Source of the DNA: UBA7703 sp034926785 | Lineage (GTDB): Bacteria > Bacillota > Clostridia > Christensenellales > CAG-138 | Reading direction: 5' to 3' | Length of the DNA stretch: 64,000 nt | NCBI GenBank assembly: GCA_034926785.1 | Contig: JAYFQU010000025.1 | Location: forward strand, 15,822-79,821 | Part shown: piece by piece, positions 1 through 7,955 of the stretch | How positions within the stretch are numbered: position 1 is the first letter of the stretch | Layout: each line of letters begins with the position of its first letter | Translations under genes and position numbers: made by a program | The notes under the pieces: model-generated | The model's input: only the letters and a program-made list of their open reading frames with translations | Database searches by the model: none | What the model was told of the DNA's origin: nothing

Positions 1-2
1 AC

Positions 3-188
3 AGCGAGCGCAATCAGCCGCAGCAAAAGGGACGTCGCGGTAGCTCCGAATCCCCGTTTGAGCAGCTTCTCTCCGCGCTGGATCGTCTTTCCCACGTGAT
101 CCACAGCAGCAAGGGTCGAAGCAAGCGGGAGATCATCAGCATCACCTCGATGCTCAATGCCATCAGCGAACTTTGGGATCGCGAATAG
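3..188 (+). CDS. C-terminal end of an unidentified protein (partial)
   Basis: An open frame enters from the left edge and ends at a TAG at 186-188, giving about 61 visible residues rich in Ser, Arg and Gln, then an amphipathic stretch (FEQLLSALDRLSHVI) and the end ISELWDRE. I do not recognise the family. It is followed within 30 nt by a strong terminator hairpin, which supports a real gene end here. The antisense frame over the same bases has no start context and is taken as a shadow. Function unknown. Confidence 0.55.
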   Translation, partial: SERNQPQQKGRRGSSESPFEQLLSALDRLSHVIHSSKGRSKREIISITSMLNAISELWDRE

Positions 189-217
189 GCTGGCACATCA
201 GAAGCGCCCCCAAACAC

Positions 218-252
218 AACCATCCCGCGGATAAATCCCCGCGGGATGGTTT
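218..252 (+). terminator. Terminator hairpin after the partial left-edge gene
   Basis: A near-perfect inverted repeat with outer arms AACCATCCCGCGG and CCGCGGGATGGTT closes a short loop. It lies 30 bases after the stop codon at 188. A family 1 repeat begins at the next base (253). A very similar hairpin occurs at 7470-7499, also next to a family 1 remnant. Confidence 0.7.
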
Positions 253-421
253 AACCCATCGGCAACGTCCTGCAAGACGTTTCCGATGGGTTTTACTTTT
301 GGTTAACATGACGCAATTCGCACTATTTTTTCACACATTCAGCGAATGAATCGCTGAATTTGAGATCGGATGGGGGTGTTGCGAATCCCCCACGCTCCCG
401 AATGGGTTGGTCGATATCCTG
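253..421 (-). repeat. Family 1 hairpin-chain repeat, diverged copy
   Basis: This 169-bp copy aligns along its length with the copies at 33533-33701 and 46655-46824 but is the most diverged full-length one. It keeps the same order of palindromes: CCCATCGG...CCGATGGG, a degenerate block around 311-333, TTCAGCGAATGAATCGCTGAA and GGGGGTGTTGCGAATCCCCC. It lies between two hairpins that differ from each other (218-252 and 422-442), unlike the cleaner copies. Strand '-' here means inverse to the copy at 46655. Confidence 0.75.
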
Positions 422-500
422 AACCGCCCGGAATCGGGCGGTCTCTTCGCAGATCATTGCCGTTTGGAGGCTGGCGGACGAGAGGCAAACGGCAGCTTTG
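422..500 (-). repeat. Family 2 repeat, truncated copy abutting family 1
   Basis: Starting with the hairpin CCGCCCGGAATCGGGCGG and followed by a block containing GGCGGACGAGAGGCAAACGG, this matches the inner part of the family 2 element seen complete at 48696-48892 (inverse orientation). The outer hairpins of the element are missing. It ends about 20 bases from the stop codon of the lipoprotein gene at 521, so it occupies that gene's terminator position. Confidence 0.65.
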
Positions 501-520
501 CCGATCCAGCAGAGGCGGGG

Positions 521-2812
521 CTATTGTTTTGCGATCACGGTGTCTATCCCGCTGTCCAGATTTTGATGGACAAGGCCCTCGTCGCTCATATAGTAGAGAT
601 CGGAACCAAAACAATAGATGCTCGAATAAACCAAACCGTCGATCGAAGGCTCCTGTTCGCCGGTCTCCAGATTCTGAACGATGATTTTGTTATGCTTACC
701 ATCGCTGGAGGTCTGGACGATCAACAGACGATTTTCGCAGGTGTTGATTGCGTGAATCTTCTCCGTAACGGAGTATACTTCTGTTTGCTCCGATCCGTCG
801 AGATTCATGCGGATCACGTCAACGCTGTCGCCGCCGTCGATCAGGCAATAGAGCCGATCCTCCTGAATGGAGTATTGCAGCGTGTGATGGTCGGTAAGCA
901 TCGACTGGCGTTCGCCGCCGTCAATGGGGATGCGCCAAAGGCCGCCGCCCTGACTATCCTCCATGAAATAGACCCAGCCGCGATAGGCAAAAACCCGCCA
1001 GACGGCGCCGGGCACCAACTCCAACGGTTCGTCGCTGCCGTCCGCGCGCATTCGATAGATGCCGTCTTTGGTGCTGAAGATCAGCCAGCCGTCGGAATAA
1101 CAGAGGGTCTTGCAGGACACATCGCCCAGTTTCCGATTGTTCGTTCCGTCGGTCTTTGCGGAATGGATGGTGAAGCCATCCAGCTTGTCGCAGTAATAGA
1201 GGGTTCCGTCTACGACATTCAGCAAGGTCGCGTGCGCGTCCAGCAGTTTTTCGAAGCCGGAGTCCCCATTCCGAGACGCGATATAGATCTGGCTATCGTC
1301 AAATGGATTGCTCCAATACAGGCGGTCTCCCTCTTGCGCGATCATCCCGCAGGTGCTTTCATCCGCATACATGGCAAGGTTCGCCGCGCTGTTGCCGACG
1401 ATGCCCTCCGGCGTCGGATCCACCTCACTCTGAGAGGTGCTTACTGCCGCTTGCGGCAGCGCAAGGGGGATTTCCTCCAGCGTGGTCGTGTTCAGCGCGA
1501 GCCAATTCTCATCGGCATCCCGATAATAGAAGGAGTCTCCGGCGGTATAGATTGTGCCTACGGGGCGCTGAATCGTCTTGCACTCCGTATTGTCGGCAAG
1601 GTTTATGATTGCGAGTTCGGTCGGAATCGGCTTCCCGCGATCGTCCTGACCCTTGCAGATGGCGACGGCGAGTTTCCCGTTGATAACGCTGAAAGCGTTG
1701 ATCATAAAATCGCTTCGATAGATCTCGGTTGGTTCGCTGCCGTCCGGGCGCATTTTCCAAACCGTGTTCATGTCGATACTGTTGCGATAGTAAAGCCAGC
1801 CGTCCCATTCCTGAATGTGAAACATCCAGCCATCCGCGATCTTCTGTGGTTCGCCGCCTTCGGTCGAGAGGCGCAGAAATTCGCTGCGGGATCCTCCCGT
1901 ACAGTAATAGATCCAGCTCCCGATCATCGCCATCCATTCGCAGGGACCATCCAGCAGTTTTACGGTTTCGCTGCCGTCCGTCCGCGTTTTGAACAGCCCG
2001 TTGTCGTTGTAATAGATCCAATCCTTGGTTGCGGTCATCATGACGGCCTTGCTGAAGATTTGCCCCTCTTTTTGCGTGCCGTCCGTCCGGATGCGATAGA
2101 CCATGCCCGCGTCGTTTAGATTCCGGTAATACAGCCAGTCGCCAACCACATTCAAATTGTCCCCGCGCGCATCGGCGATCTTGGTCAGCCCGGTTCCATC
2201 CAACCGCATCTTGTAGACATAGTAGTCCTGCGTCGGCATCATGAAATAGATCCAGTCGCCCTGGGAGGTCATGAGCCCGCTTTGCCAGAGTTCCGATAAT
2301 ATATCCGTATTGGTAAGGTTCCCGGCGGAGATTCCAATCGTGTTGATTTCGTCTGCGGAAGCATAGTCCGGAACGAACGGGACGCTGAATGAAAATGTCT
2401 GATTCTGCGCGGCCGCCCAGTGGACAAGATCCTGCGCATGATCCGGTGCGGATTGAATCCCGAGGTCGACGAGAGATTGAATCTCCTGATAATCGGCCGA
2501 GATCGAGGCGAGCAGCGCGGCAATCGCATCCTGATACGCCTGTGCATCGTCCGGAACAAGCTCGATGAGCCGCTTTGCCGCCAGGCGGACATTTTCAACA
2601 TCTCCCGCCGCCTGATATGCCTGAATCAGCGTTCGGAGTTCCTCCGCGGTTGCGGCGGCGATTTTCTCCGGATCGGAGAGCGTGGATTCCTGCGTCGCGC
2701 TTAGGGGCGCCACCGGTGTTGGCGAGGCCTGCATCGCGTCGCCTTTGCCGCAGGCGAGAGCCGGAAGAAGCATGCAAACAGCGGCGGCCAAAGCAAAGAT
2801 TTTTCGTTTCAT
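521..2812 (-). CDS. Large secreted lipoprotein with DUF5050-like beta-propeller repeats
   Basis: This 763-residue protein starts with a lipoprotein signal (MKRKIFALAAAVCMLLPALAC; lipobox LALAC-type, Cys about residue 21), so it should be anchored outside the membrane. Residues about 50-125 are helical and TPR-like (TAEELRTLIQAYQAAGDVEN). The rest is a series of strand repeats carrying motifs such as GDWIYF, GDWLYY, KDWIYY and DGWLYY, each followed by a T/R-DGT turn. That is the signature of the DUF5050/LDL-receptor-like beta-propeller proteins found in clostridia. The start has AAGGAG seven bases upstream. No catalytic motif is visible, so the role is probably binding or sensing at the cell surface. 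It is a single gene with its own promoter. Confidence 0.8.
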   Translation of the reverse strand: MKRKIFALAAAVCMLLPALACGKGDAMQASPTPVAPLSATQESTLSDPEKIAAATAEELRTLIQAYQAAGDVENVRLAAKRLIELVPDDAQAYQDAIAALLASISADYQEIQSLVDLGIQSAPDHAQDLVHWAAAQNQTFSFSVPFVPDYASADEINTIGISAGNLTNTDILSELWQSGLMTSQGDWIYFMMPTQDYYVYKMRLDGTGLTKIADARGDNLNVVGDWLYYRNLNDAGMVYRIRTDGTQKEGQIFSKAVMMTATKDWIYYNDNGLFKTRTDGSETVKLLDGPCEWMAMIGSWIYYCTGGSRSEFLRLSTEGGEPQKIADGWMFHIQEWDGWLYYRNSIDMNTVWKMRPDGSEPTEIYRSDFMINAFSVINGKLAVAICKGQDDRGKPIPTELAIINLADNTECKTIQRPVGTIYTAGDSFYYRDADENWLALNTTTLEEIPLALPQAAVSTSQSEVDPTPEGIVGNSAANLAMYADESTCGMIAQEGDRLYWSNPFDDSQIYIASRNGDSGFEKLLDAHATLLNVVDGTLYYCDKLDGFTIHSAKTDGTNNRKLGDVSCKTLCYSDGWLIFSTKDGIYRMRADGSDEPLELVPGAVWRVFAYRGWVYFMEDSQGGGLWRIPIDGGERQSMLTDHHTLQYSIQEDRLYCLIDGGDSVDVIRMNLDGSEQTEVYSVTEKIHAINTCENRLLIVQTSSDGKHNKIIVQNLETGEQEPSIDGLVYSSIYCFGSDLYYMSDEGLVHQNLDSGIDTVIAKQ

Positions 2813-2892
2813 GGCGGAACTCCTTATGAACGTGAATGGCGTCTTGGAAAAGTGCAGCAGAAACAGCGGAATTGCTGGAAGGAACTATTGGT

Positions 2893-2920
2893 ATTTTATC
2901 ATAGATACAAGTGAATGCAA
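2893..2920 (-). promoter_or_regulatory. Promoter of the DUF5050-like lipoprotein gene
   Basis: On the minus strand, TTGCAT (2915-2920) and TAAAAT (2893-2898) are separated by 16 bp. They lie about 80 nt upstream of the ATG at 2812. Confidence 0.55.
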
Positions 2921-2968
2921 CCGTTCCAACTCGCATCGCTCAATAACGGTTTTTAGTAAAATGAAACA

Positions 2969-2992
2969 AGCCGTCCGAAATCGGACGGCTTA
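2969..2992 (-). terminator. Terminator of nadE
   Basis: AAGCCGTCCG and CGGACGGCTT form a perfect 10-bp stem with a 4-nt loop. It is followed on the minus strand by a T-rich run and lies 18 bases after the nadE stop codon. Confidence 0.8.
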
Positions 2993-3009
2993 AAATGGCC
3001 GGCTTTACT

Positions 3010-4896
3010 TTACAGGAAGGCGTCGGGCTGCGCGTCGCTGGGCATGCGCCAGTCTCCGCGCGGGGACAGGGCGACGTTGCCGATGCGCGGGCCGTCCGGG
3101 ATGCAGTTTCGTTTGAACTGCTGGGCGAAGAAGCGACGAACAAATAGCTCATACCACTTTTCGATTGTCGCGTCGTCATAGTCCCCGTCAAAGGCATACT
3201 TCGCGGTGCGGAGGATCTTCTGCTTGCCTGCGCCGCGGCGAAGCATGTGGTAGAGAAAGAAATCGTGCAACTCATAGGGCCCGACGATATCCTCCGTCAC
3301 CTGGGCAATCGCGCCGTCCTTGGTCGGCAGCAGTTCCGGGCTCACGGGGGTATCGACGATGTCGATGAGCACTTCCTTTAGGTCGCTAGCGGACTTTTGC
3401 GCAATATGCCTGAGCATGGCACGAATCAGCGTCTTTGGCACATCCGCATTGACGCCGTAGTTGGACATATGGTCCCCGTTATAGGTTGCAAACCCCAGCG
3501 CAAGTTCGCTCAGATCGCCCGTGCCGACGACGAGGCCGCCGTTCATGTTCGCCAAATCCATCAGCACCTGTGTGCGCTCGCGTGCCTGCGCGTTTTCAAA
3601 GGCGGCGTCGTGCACATCCATCGAATGGCCGATATCATCCAGATGTTTCTTTACGCTCTCGCCGATATTGATCTCCCGCATGGAAATGCCGAGCGCATTG
3701 CAGAGCTTCTCCGCATTTGCGCGCGTGCGACTCGAGGTGCCAAAGCACGGCATGGTCACGGCGACAACATCCTCCGCCGGACGGTTGAGCAGCGCAAGCG
3801 CCTCTTTGCTCACAATGAGCGCAAGGGTGGAGTCCACGCCGCCTGAGACGCCGATGAGCAGCTTCTTCGCCTTGGTGTGCTGGATGCGCTGCTTTAATCC
3901 GTGGCTCTGGATGGCGAGCACCTGATCAAAACGCACGGCGGCGCTGGAGGCGATATCCGGTATGAACGGGGTTTTCCAATAGGTGCGTGTGAGTTTGGTT
4001 TCGCACAGATCCATCGAGAACGGAATCCGCACAACGTCGGTATTGTTAAAGAGCTTCCTGGCAAAACGCCTGCGCTCGCGGGAGAGGAACTCCAAATCCA
4101 CCTCGCTGACGCAATAGCCCGCGCCAAACGGCTTGGATTCCGCAAGAAACACGCCGTTTTCGCAGATTAAATCGTGGCCGGAGAAGACCACATCCGTGGT
4201 GCTCTCCCCATTGCCCGCGCTGCAGAAGACGTAGGCTGAGTTGGTTCGCGAACTCTGGCTCTGCACGAGCATGCGCCGATAGTCCACCTTCGTGACCGCC
4301 TCGTCGCTCGCGCTCAGATTCAGCAGAATGCTCGCGCCGCAGTCCGCAAGCAAGGTGGACGGGGGAACCGCCGCCCAGAGATCCTCGCAGATCTCCACAC
4401 CGACGGCAAAGAGCGGCATCTCACGGCAGCAGAACACGAGCCGGTTGCCAAAGGGAACCTTTTGCCCGAAAAGCTCAATCTCTTCGATGGTCTCCAGCGC
4501 GGCGGCATAGGTGCGTTTCTCATAAAATTCGCCGTAGTTGCCGAGATGCGTCTTGGGAATAACGCCCAGCACACGACCGTTTTGCAGCACAGCTGCGCAG
4601 TTATATAACAGGTGCCCAAACACGATCGGTACGCCGACGGCAACCAGCATGTCGCTGCCGGCGGTTTCGCGGGTGATGCGCTCCAGCGCGCGCATCGCGG
4701 CGTTTGTGAGCGCGGTGCTCAGCACAAGATCTCCGCTGGTGTAGCCGACGATGACAAGCTCCGGCAGCACAAAAACCTTTACCCCGTCCGCTTCCGCGCG
4801 GCGGATGAGCGTTAGGATCGCGTCCGCATTGTATTCGCAGTTGGCAATCTGAATATCCGGGGTTCCGGCGGCAACCTTGACAAATCCATCTTTCAT
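3010..4896 (-). CDS. nadE: Glutamine-dependent NAD(+) synthase
   Basis: This enzyme makes NAD+ from deamido-NAD+, ATP and glutamine in the cytosol. The N-terminal nitrilase-fold glutaminase domain shows the triad in context: Glu in LPELVIVGYTSGDL, Lys in KTHLGNYGEF and Cys in EICEDLWAAVPPS. The C-terminal synthetase domain has the PP-loop GVSGGVDSTLAL and ends with the conserved block around GDYDDATIEKWYELF. The length (628 aa) fits the two-domain type. I chose the ATG at 4896: GGAG lies 12 nt upstream, whereas an in-frame ATG at 4914 has no ribosome site. It is transcribed alone, with its own promoter and terminator. Confidence 0.95.
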   Translation of the reverse strand: MKDGFVKVAAGTPDIQIANCEYNADAILTLIRRAEADGVKVFVLPELVIVGYTSGDLVLSTALTNAAMRALERITRETAGSDMLVAVGVPIVFGHLLYNCAAVLQNGRVLGVIPKTHLGNYGEFYEKRTYAAALETIEEIELFGQKVPFGNRLVFCCREMPLFAVGVEICEDLWAAVPPSTLLADCGASILLNLSASDEAVTKVDYRRMLVQSQSSRTNSAYVFCSAGNGESTTDVVFSGHDLICENGVFLAESKPFGAGYCVSEVDLEFLSRERRRFARKLFNNTDVVRIPFSMDLCETKLTRTYWKTPFIPDIASSAAVRFDQVLAIQSHGLKQRIQHTKAKKLLIGVSGGVDSTLALIVSKEALALLNRPAEDVVAVTMPCFGTSSRTRANAEKLCNALGISMREINIGESVKKHLDDIGHSMDVHDAAFENAQARERTQVLMDLANMNGGLVVGTGDLSELALGFATYNGDHMSNYGVNADVPKTLIRAMLRHIAQKSASDLKEVLIDIVDTPVSPELLPTKDGAIAQVTEDIVGPYELHDFFLYHMLRRGAGKQKILRTAKYAFDGDYDDATIEKWYELFVRRFFAQQFKRNCIPDGPRIGNVALSPRGDWRMPSDAQPDAFL

Positions 4897-4943
4897 GTGC
4901 GATATTTTCTCCATTCGGTTTGGTGGCGGTCGTTCATATGCTC

Positions 4944-4972
4944 ATTCTATGCAATGGAGGGATAACTGTCAA
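4944..4972 (-). promoter_or_regulatory. nadE promoter
   Basis: TTGACA (minus strand, 4967-4972), a 17-bp spacer and TAGAAT (4944-4949) form a near-consensus housekeeping promoter about 50 nt upstream of the start codon. An inverted repeat lies just upstream at 4973-4993 (CTTCCTCCCG / CGGGAGAAG). Confidence 0.75.
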
Positions 4973-5070
4973 TCTTCCTCCCGCTCGGGAGAAGACCACC
5001 GTGTCTATCGTTACAAAATTGTGAAATTCGAGAAAGTTGCGTGCAATCGATAATGAGCAACTTATAAACA

Positions 5071-5079
5071 TGATATAAT
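5071..5079 (+). promoter_or_regulatory. Extended -10 promoter of the ABC transporter pair
   Basis: TGATATAAT is an extended -10 element (TGnTATAAT). No good -35 hexamer is visible at the expected distance. It would give a leader of about 60 nt before the ATG at 5146. Confidence 0.5.
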
Positions 5080-5145
5080 AGCGGTGAAATTGCCCCGTCA
5101 CGCGAGAAGAACCCGTACGGCTTGGGGGACGCAAGGAGAAATATT

Positions 5146-5859
5146 ATGCTTATTATTGAACATCTGACCAAATCATATGGCGGAGGAGTCAAGGCGGTGG
5201 ACGACCTATCCATCGCGGTACTGCCGGGCGATATCTACGGTTTTATCGGCCACAATGGCGCGGGAAAAACCACGACGCTGCGCGCTGTCGCCGGGATTCT
5301 GTCGTTCGACAGCGGGAGCATCCGCGTCAACGGCAGGAGCATCGCGGAGGAGCCCATCGCCTGCAAGCGGGAGATGGCATATATTCCGGACAACCCCGAT
5401 CTCTACGAGCACCTGACCGGGATCCAATATCTCAACTTTGTGGCCGACATTTTCGGCGTGAGCGTAAGCGATCGGGACGAGCGCATCCGGAAATATGCGG
5501 ATGCATTTGAGATGACGCCGCGCCTCAACGACCTCATCGGCAGCTGCTCCCACGGTATGAAGCAAAAGATCGCGGTGATCTCCGCGCTGATTCATCAGCC
5601 CAAGCTCCTGCTGCTGGACGAACCGTTCGTCGGTCTCGACCCAAAGGCGGCGCATACGCTCAAAGGCTTCTTCCGCGAGCTTTGCGACAGCGGCAGCGCA
5701 ATCTTTTTCTCAACGCATGTGCTGGAGGTTGCGGAAAAGCTCTGCAATAAGATTGCGATCATCAAAAACGGACGGCTGATCAAGGCCGGAAATATGGATG
5801 AGGTCAAGGGGGACGATTCGCTTGAAGCGTTGTTTTTGGAGTTGACGGAACATGCGTGA
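5146..5859 (+). CDS. ABC transporter ATP-binding protein
   Basis: This 237-residue ATPase energises the membrane protein encoded next to it. It has Walker A GHNGAGKTT (about residue 37), signature CSHGMKQK, Walker B LLLLDEPFVGLD and the H-loop STHVLEVAE. The signature is the SHGM form common in ABC-2 type ATPases. The ATG at 5146 has AAGGAG upstream; an earlier in-frame start at 5122 has none. Its end overlaps the permease start by 8 nt, so the two are translationally coupled. The substrate cannot be told from sequence. Confidence 0.9.
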   Translation: MLIIEHLTKSYGGGVKAVDDLSIAVLPGDIYGFIGHNGAGKTTTLRAVAGILSFDSGSIRVNGRSIAEEPIACKREMAYIPDNPDLYEHLTGIQYLNFVADIFGVSVSDRDERIRKYADAFEMTPRLNDLIGSCSHGMKQKIAVISALIHQPKLLLLDEPFVGLDPKAAHTLKGFFRELCDSGSAIFFSTHVLEVAEKLCNKIAIIKNGRLIKAGNMDEVKGDDSLEALFLELTEHA

Positions 5860-7447
5860 GTTTTGGATTTTAGCGAAATTGCAGGTGAGTTCCCTCTTCG
5901 GGATCAATAAAATCCTGCATATGAAGAACGACGAAGAGAAACGGCAGGGTAAGCGCGCGCTTGGCACCTTGGTTGCCATGACGGTTGCCTTTGGCTATCT
6001 CTCGGTCTTTTACAGCATTGTATTATCCAAGGCGTTTGCCTCCATCGGCATGCTGCCCTCGCTCCTAGGCATGATGGCGCTCGCGTGCAGTCTGCTGATC
6101 CTCATGTTCTCCATCTTTGAAACCAAGGGCGTGCTCTTCGGCTTTGGAGATTTTGACATCGTCATGAGCTGGCCGGTGGATGTGCGTGCGGTTGCGGCCA
6201 GCAGGGTGTTTAGCATGTATGCGTATAACTTCATCTATGCGCTGCTGCTGTTGCTGCCGGCCGGCGTGATCTATGCCATTCAGGCGGCGCCCGCATGGTG
6301 GTTCTATCCGCTGTATGTTGTGCTCATGCTGCTGATTCCCGCGCTGCCGACCATCGTCGGCGCGCTGCTGGGTACGCTGCTGACCGTTGGCACCGCGCGG
6401 ATGAAGAAGAGCAATCTTGTCGGTATTGTCGCGCAGATGGCGCTTGTGCTGGGCATCATGTTCCTATCGATGCGCAGCAGCACATCGATGGCGGATCCGA
6501 GCAAGATTGCAAACAGCGCGCAGGCGATACAGGGCATGCTTACCTCCTCTTATCCGCCTGCGGTGTGGTTCCAAAACGCGCTGTCAAGCGGCTCTCTGCC
6601 GGATATCCTGTATCTGGTGCTGCTCACCGTCGCCTCCATCAGCGTTTTGATGCTTTGGCTTGGCAAAAACTTTGTCACGATCAACTCCCGCATCAAGAGC
6701 AAGCCGCGAGGCGAGACGTTTGTCATGCGTCGCCAAATGCGCTCGGGCAAGATCTCCGCGCTGTTCAAACGGGAGGTTGCGCGCTATTTCAGCTCCACCA
6801 TCTATGTGATGAACACCGCGTTCAGCTATGTGATGCTGCTCGCCGCCGGCGTTGCGCTGCTGGTTAAGGCGGATGCTGTAGCCGAGTATCTGCATATGCC
6901 GGAACTGACGAGCGCAATCGCGGCGGTGCCGTTCGGACTTGGTTGGATTGTCTCCATGGGCGTGACGACCGCAAGCGCAATCTCGATGGAGGGGAAATCG
7001 CTCTGGATCATCAAGAGCCTGCCCGTCTCCGCGCGGGAATGGCTGCTCTCCAAACTGCTGGTGACGCTGATGCTGGCGGTTCCGAGCATATTCATCACCA
7101 GCACGCTGGTGGTCATCGGGCTGAGGCCGGGGTTGATGGATGCGATCTGGATGTATGCCGTACCGTTGGCGTTTTCGGTTTCGTTTGGCGTGTTCGGGCT
7201 TTGGCTCAATCTCCGTATGCCGCGGCTGGACTGGAAGAATGAGGCCGAGGTGGTAAAGCAGGGCGGATCCATCATGGTGTGTATCTTTACCGGCATGGGC
7301 GTAGGCTTCGGGAGCGCAATCATCGCCGGAGCGACGGGAAGCCCGTTTGTGGCGCCAACTGTCATTCTCTTCCTGGCTCTGATGGCGGCGCTCCTGTGGA
7401 ATTCGCTCATGAAGAGCGGCGAGAGCAGATTGCTTAAACTCAATTGA
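5852..7447 (+). CDS. ABC-2 type transporter membrane subunit
   Basis: This 531-residue protein has about twelve hydrophobic segments, arranged as two halves separated by a basic cytoplasmic stretch (around residues 285-310, INSRIKSKPRGETFVMRRQ). The pattern fits large permeases paired with single ATPases in Bacillota. It begins inside the end of the ATPase gene (8-nt overlap) and is followed by a terminator hairpin. No accessory gene hints at a substrate. Export or membrane remodelling is more likely than import, because no binding protein is encoded nearby. Confidence 0.8.
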   Translation: MREFWILAKLQVSSLFGINKILHMKNDEEKRQGKRALGTLVAMTVAFGYLSVFYSIVLSKAFASIGMLPSLLGMMALACSLLILMFSIFETKGVLFGFGDFDIVMSWPVDVRAVAASRVFSMYAYNFIYALLLLLPAGVIYAIQAAPAWWFYPLYVVLMLLIPALPTIVGALLGTLLTVGTARMKKSNLVGIVAQMALVLGIMFLSMRSSTSMADPSKIANSAQAIQGMLTSSYPPAVWFQNALSSGSLPDILYLVLLTVASISVLMLWLGKNFVTINSRIKSKPRGETFVMRRQMRSGKISALFKREVARYFSSTIYVMNTAFSYVMLLAAGVALLVKADAVAEYLHMPELTSAIAAVPFGLGWIVSMGVTTASAISMEGKSLWIIKSLPVSAREWLLSKLLVTLMLAVPSIFITSTLVVIGLRPGLMDAIWMYAVPLAFSVSFGVFGLWLNLRMPRLDWKNEAEVVKQGGSIMVCIFTGMGVGFGSAIIAGATGSPFVAPTVILFLALMAALLWNSLMKSGESRLLKLN

Positions 7448-7469
7448 CGCATAGAACACGCAGTAAAAA

Positions 7470-7499
7470 ACCATCCTGCGAATTCATCCGCGGGATGGT
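7470..7499 (+). terminator. Terminator hairpin of the ABC transporter operon
   Basis: ACCATCC pairs with GGATGGT, with a further TGCG/CGCG inner stem, 22 bases after the permease stop. It resembles the hairpin at 218-252 closely, and the next bases are a remnant of a family 1 repeat end. Confidence 0.65.
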
Positions 7500-7543
7500 C
7501 AGAGTATCGACAACCCCCATGTTTCAAGCGAGGCATGGGGGTT
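7500..7543 (+). repeat. Family 1 repeat remnant followed by a hairpin
   Basis: CAGAGTATCGACAA directly after the terminator hairpin matches the family 1 end CAGAGCATCAACAA at the same junction position as at 46655 and 63862. It runs into a stem (AACCCCCATG / CATGGGGGTTT, 7511-7543). The rest of the element is lost or decayed. Confidence 0.55.
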
Positions 7544-7618
7544 TGCGCTATCGAATTGAGCATGAGGCCGAGTGGATGGAAAGAGCGCGAAAGTGGCTTC
7601 CAGAGCCGGGAAGCTATT

Positions 7619-7771
7619 AAGGTCGCCCAAAAACGAGTTTTTGACGGGACAACCGCCCTTTGTCCCTCGTCCTCCGGACTCCGGACGGCAAAGAGCGGCT
7701 AAGCAATCGTCCGATTCCGGGCGATCCGTCAGGGTGGCAAAGCCACCGCAGCCGGAATCGATGGCGGGCCT
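7619..7771 (+). repeat. Family 2 hairpin-chain repeat, 3'-truncated copy
   Basis: Starting AGGTCGCCCAAAAACGAG and containing CCGATTCCGGGCGATCCGTC and GGTGGCAAAGCCACC, this aligns with the complete copy at 48696-48892 for about 150 bp and then loses similarity. It lies in the 508-bp gap between the permease and hflX. The remaining bases of the gap (7544-7618 and 7772-7955) hold nothing I can identify except a weak inverted repeat GTAACCCATTCCAGTTAC near 7881. Confidence 0.7.
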
Positions 7772-7955
7772 GCCGTTGGCCGCACAATGCAGCGGCGCGC
7801 AAAGGTCGTGGATGAATGAACATTCGATCACCGCGTCGATCTTTCTCGGCGGGTGATCCGGCCTCGTCAACCGGTCATATGTAACCCATTCCAGTTACAT
7901 CTGTTCCGATTCTTTGCGCTTTAGCATGCCGCTTCCGCCTGTGACTTTCTACTGT

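Noticed and set aside
407..2119. Long plus-strand open frame over the lipoprotein gene
   Set aside because: Its product is repetitive and lacks any family resemblance, and it lies antisense to a 763-residue protein with a clear signal peptide and propeller repeats. It is a high-GC shadow frame.
6584..7474. Minus-strand frame over the ABC permease
   Set aside because: The product is His- and Arg-rich, low-complexity sequence typical of antisense to a membrane protein; no ribosome site.
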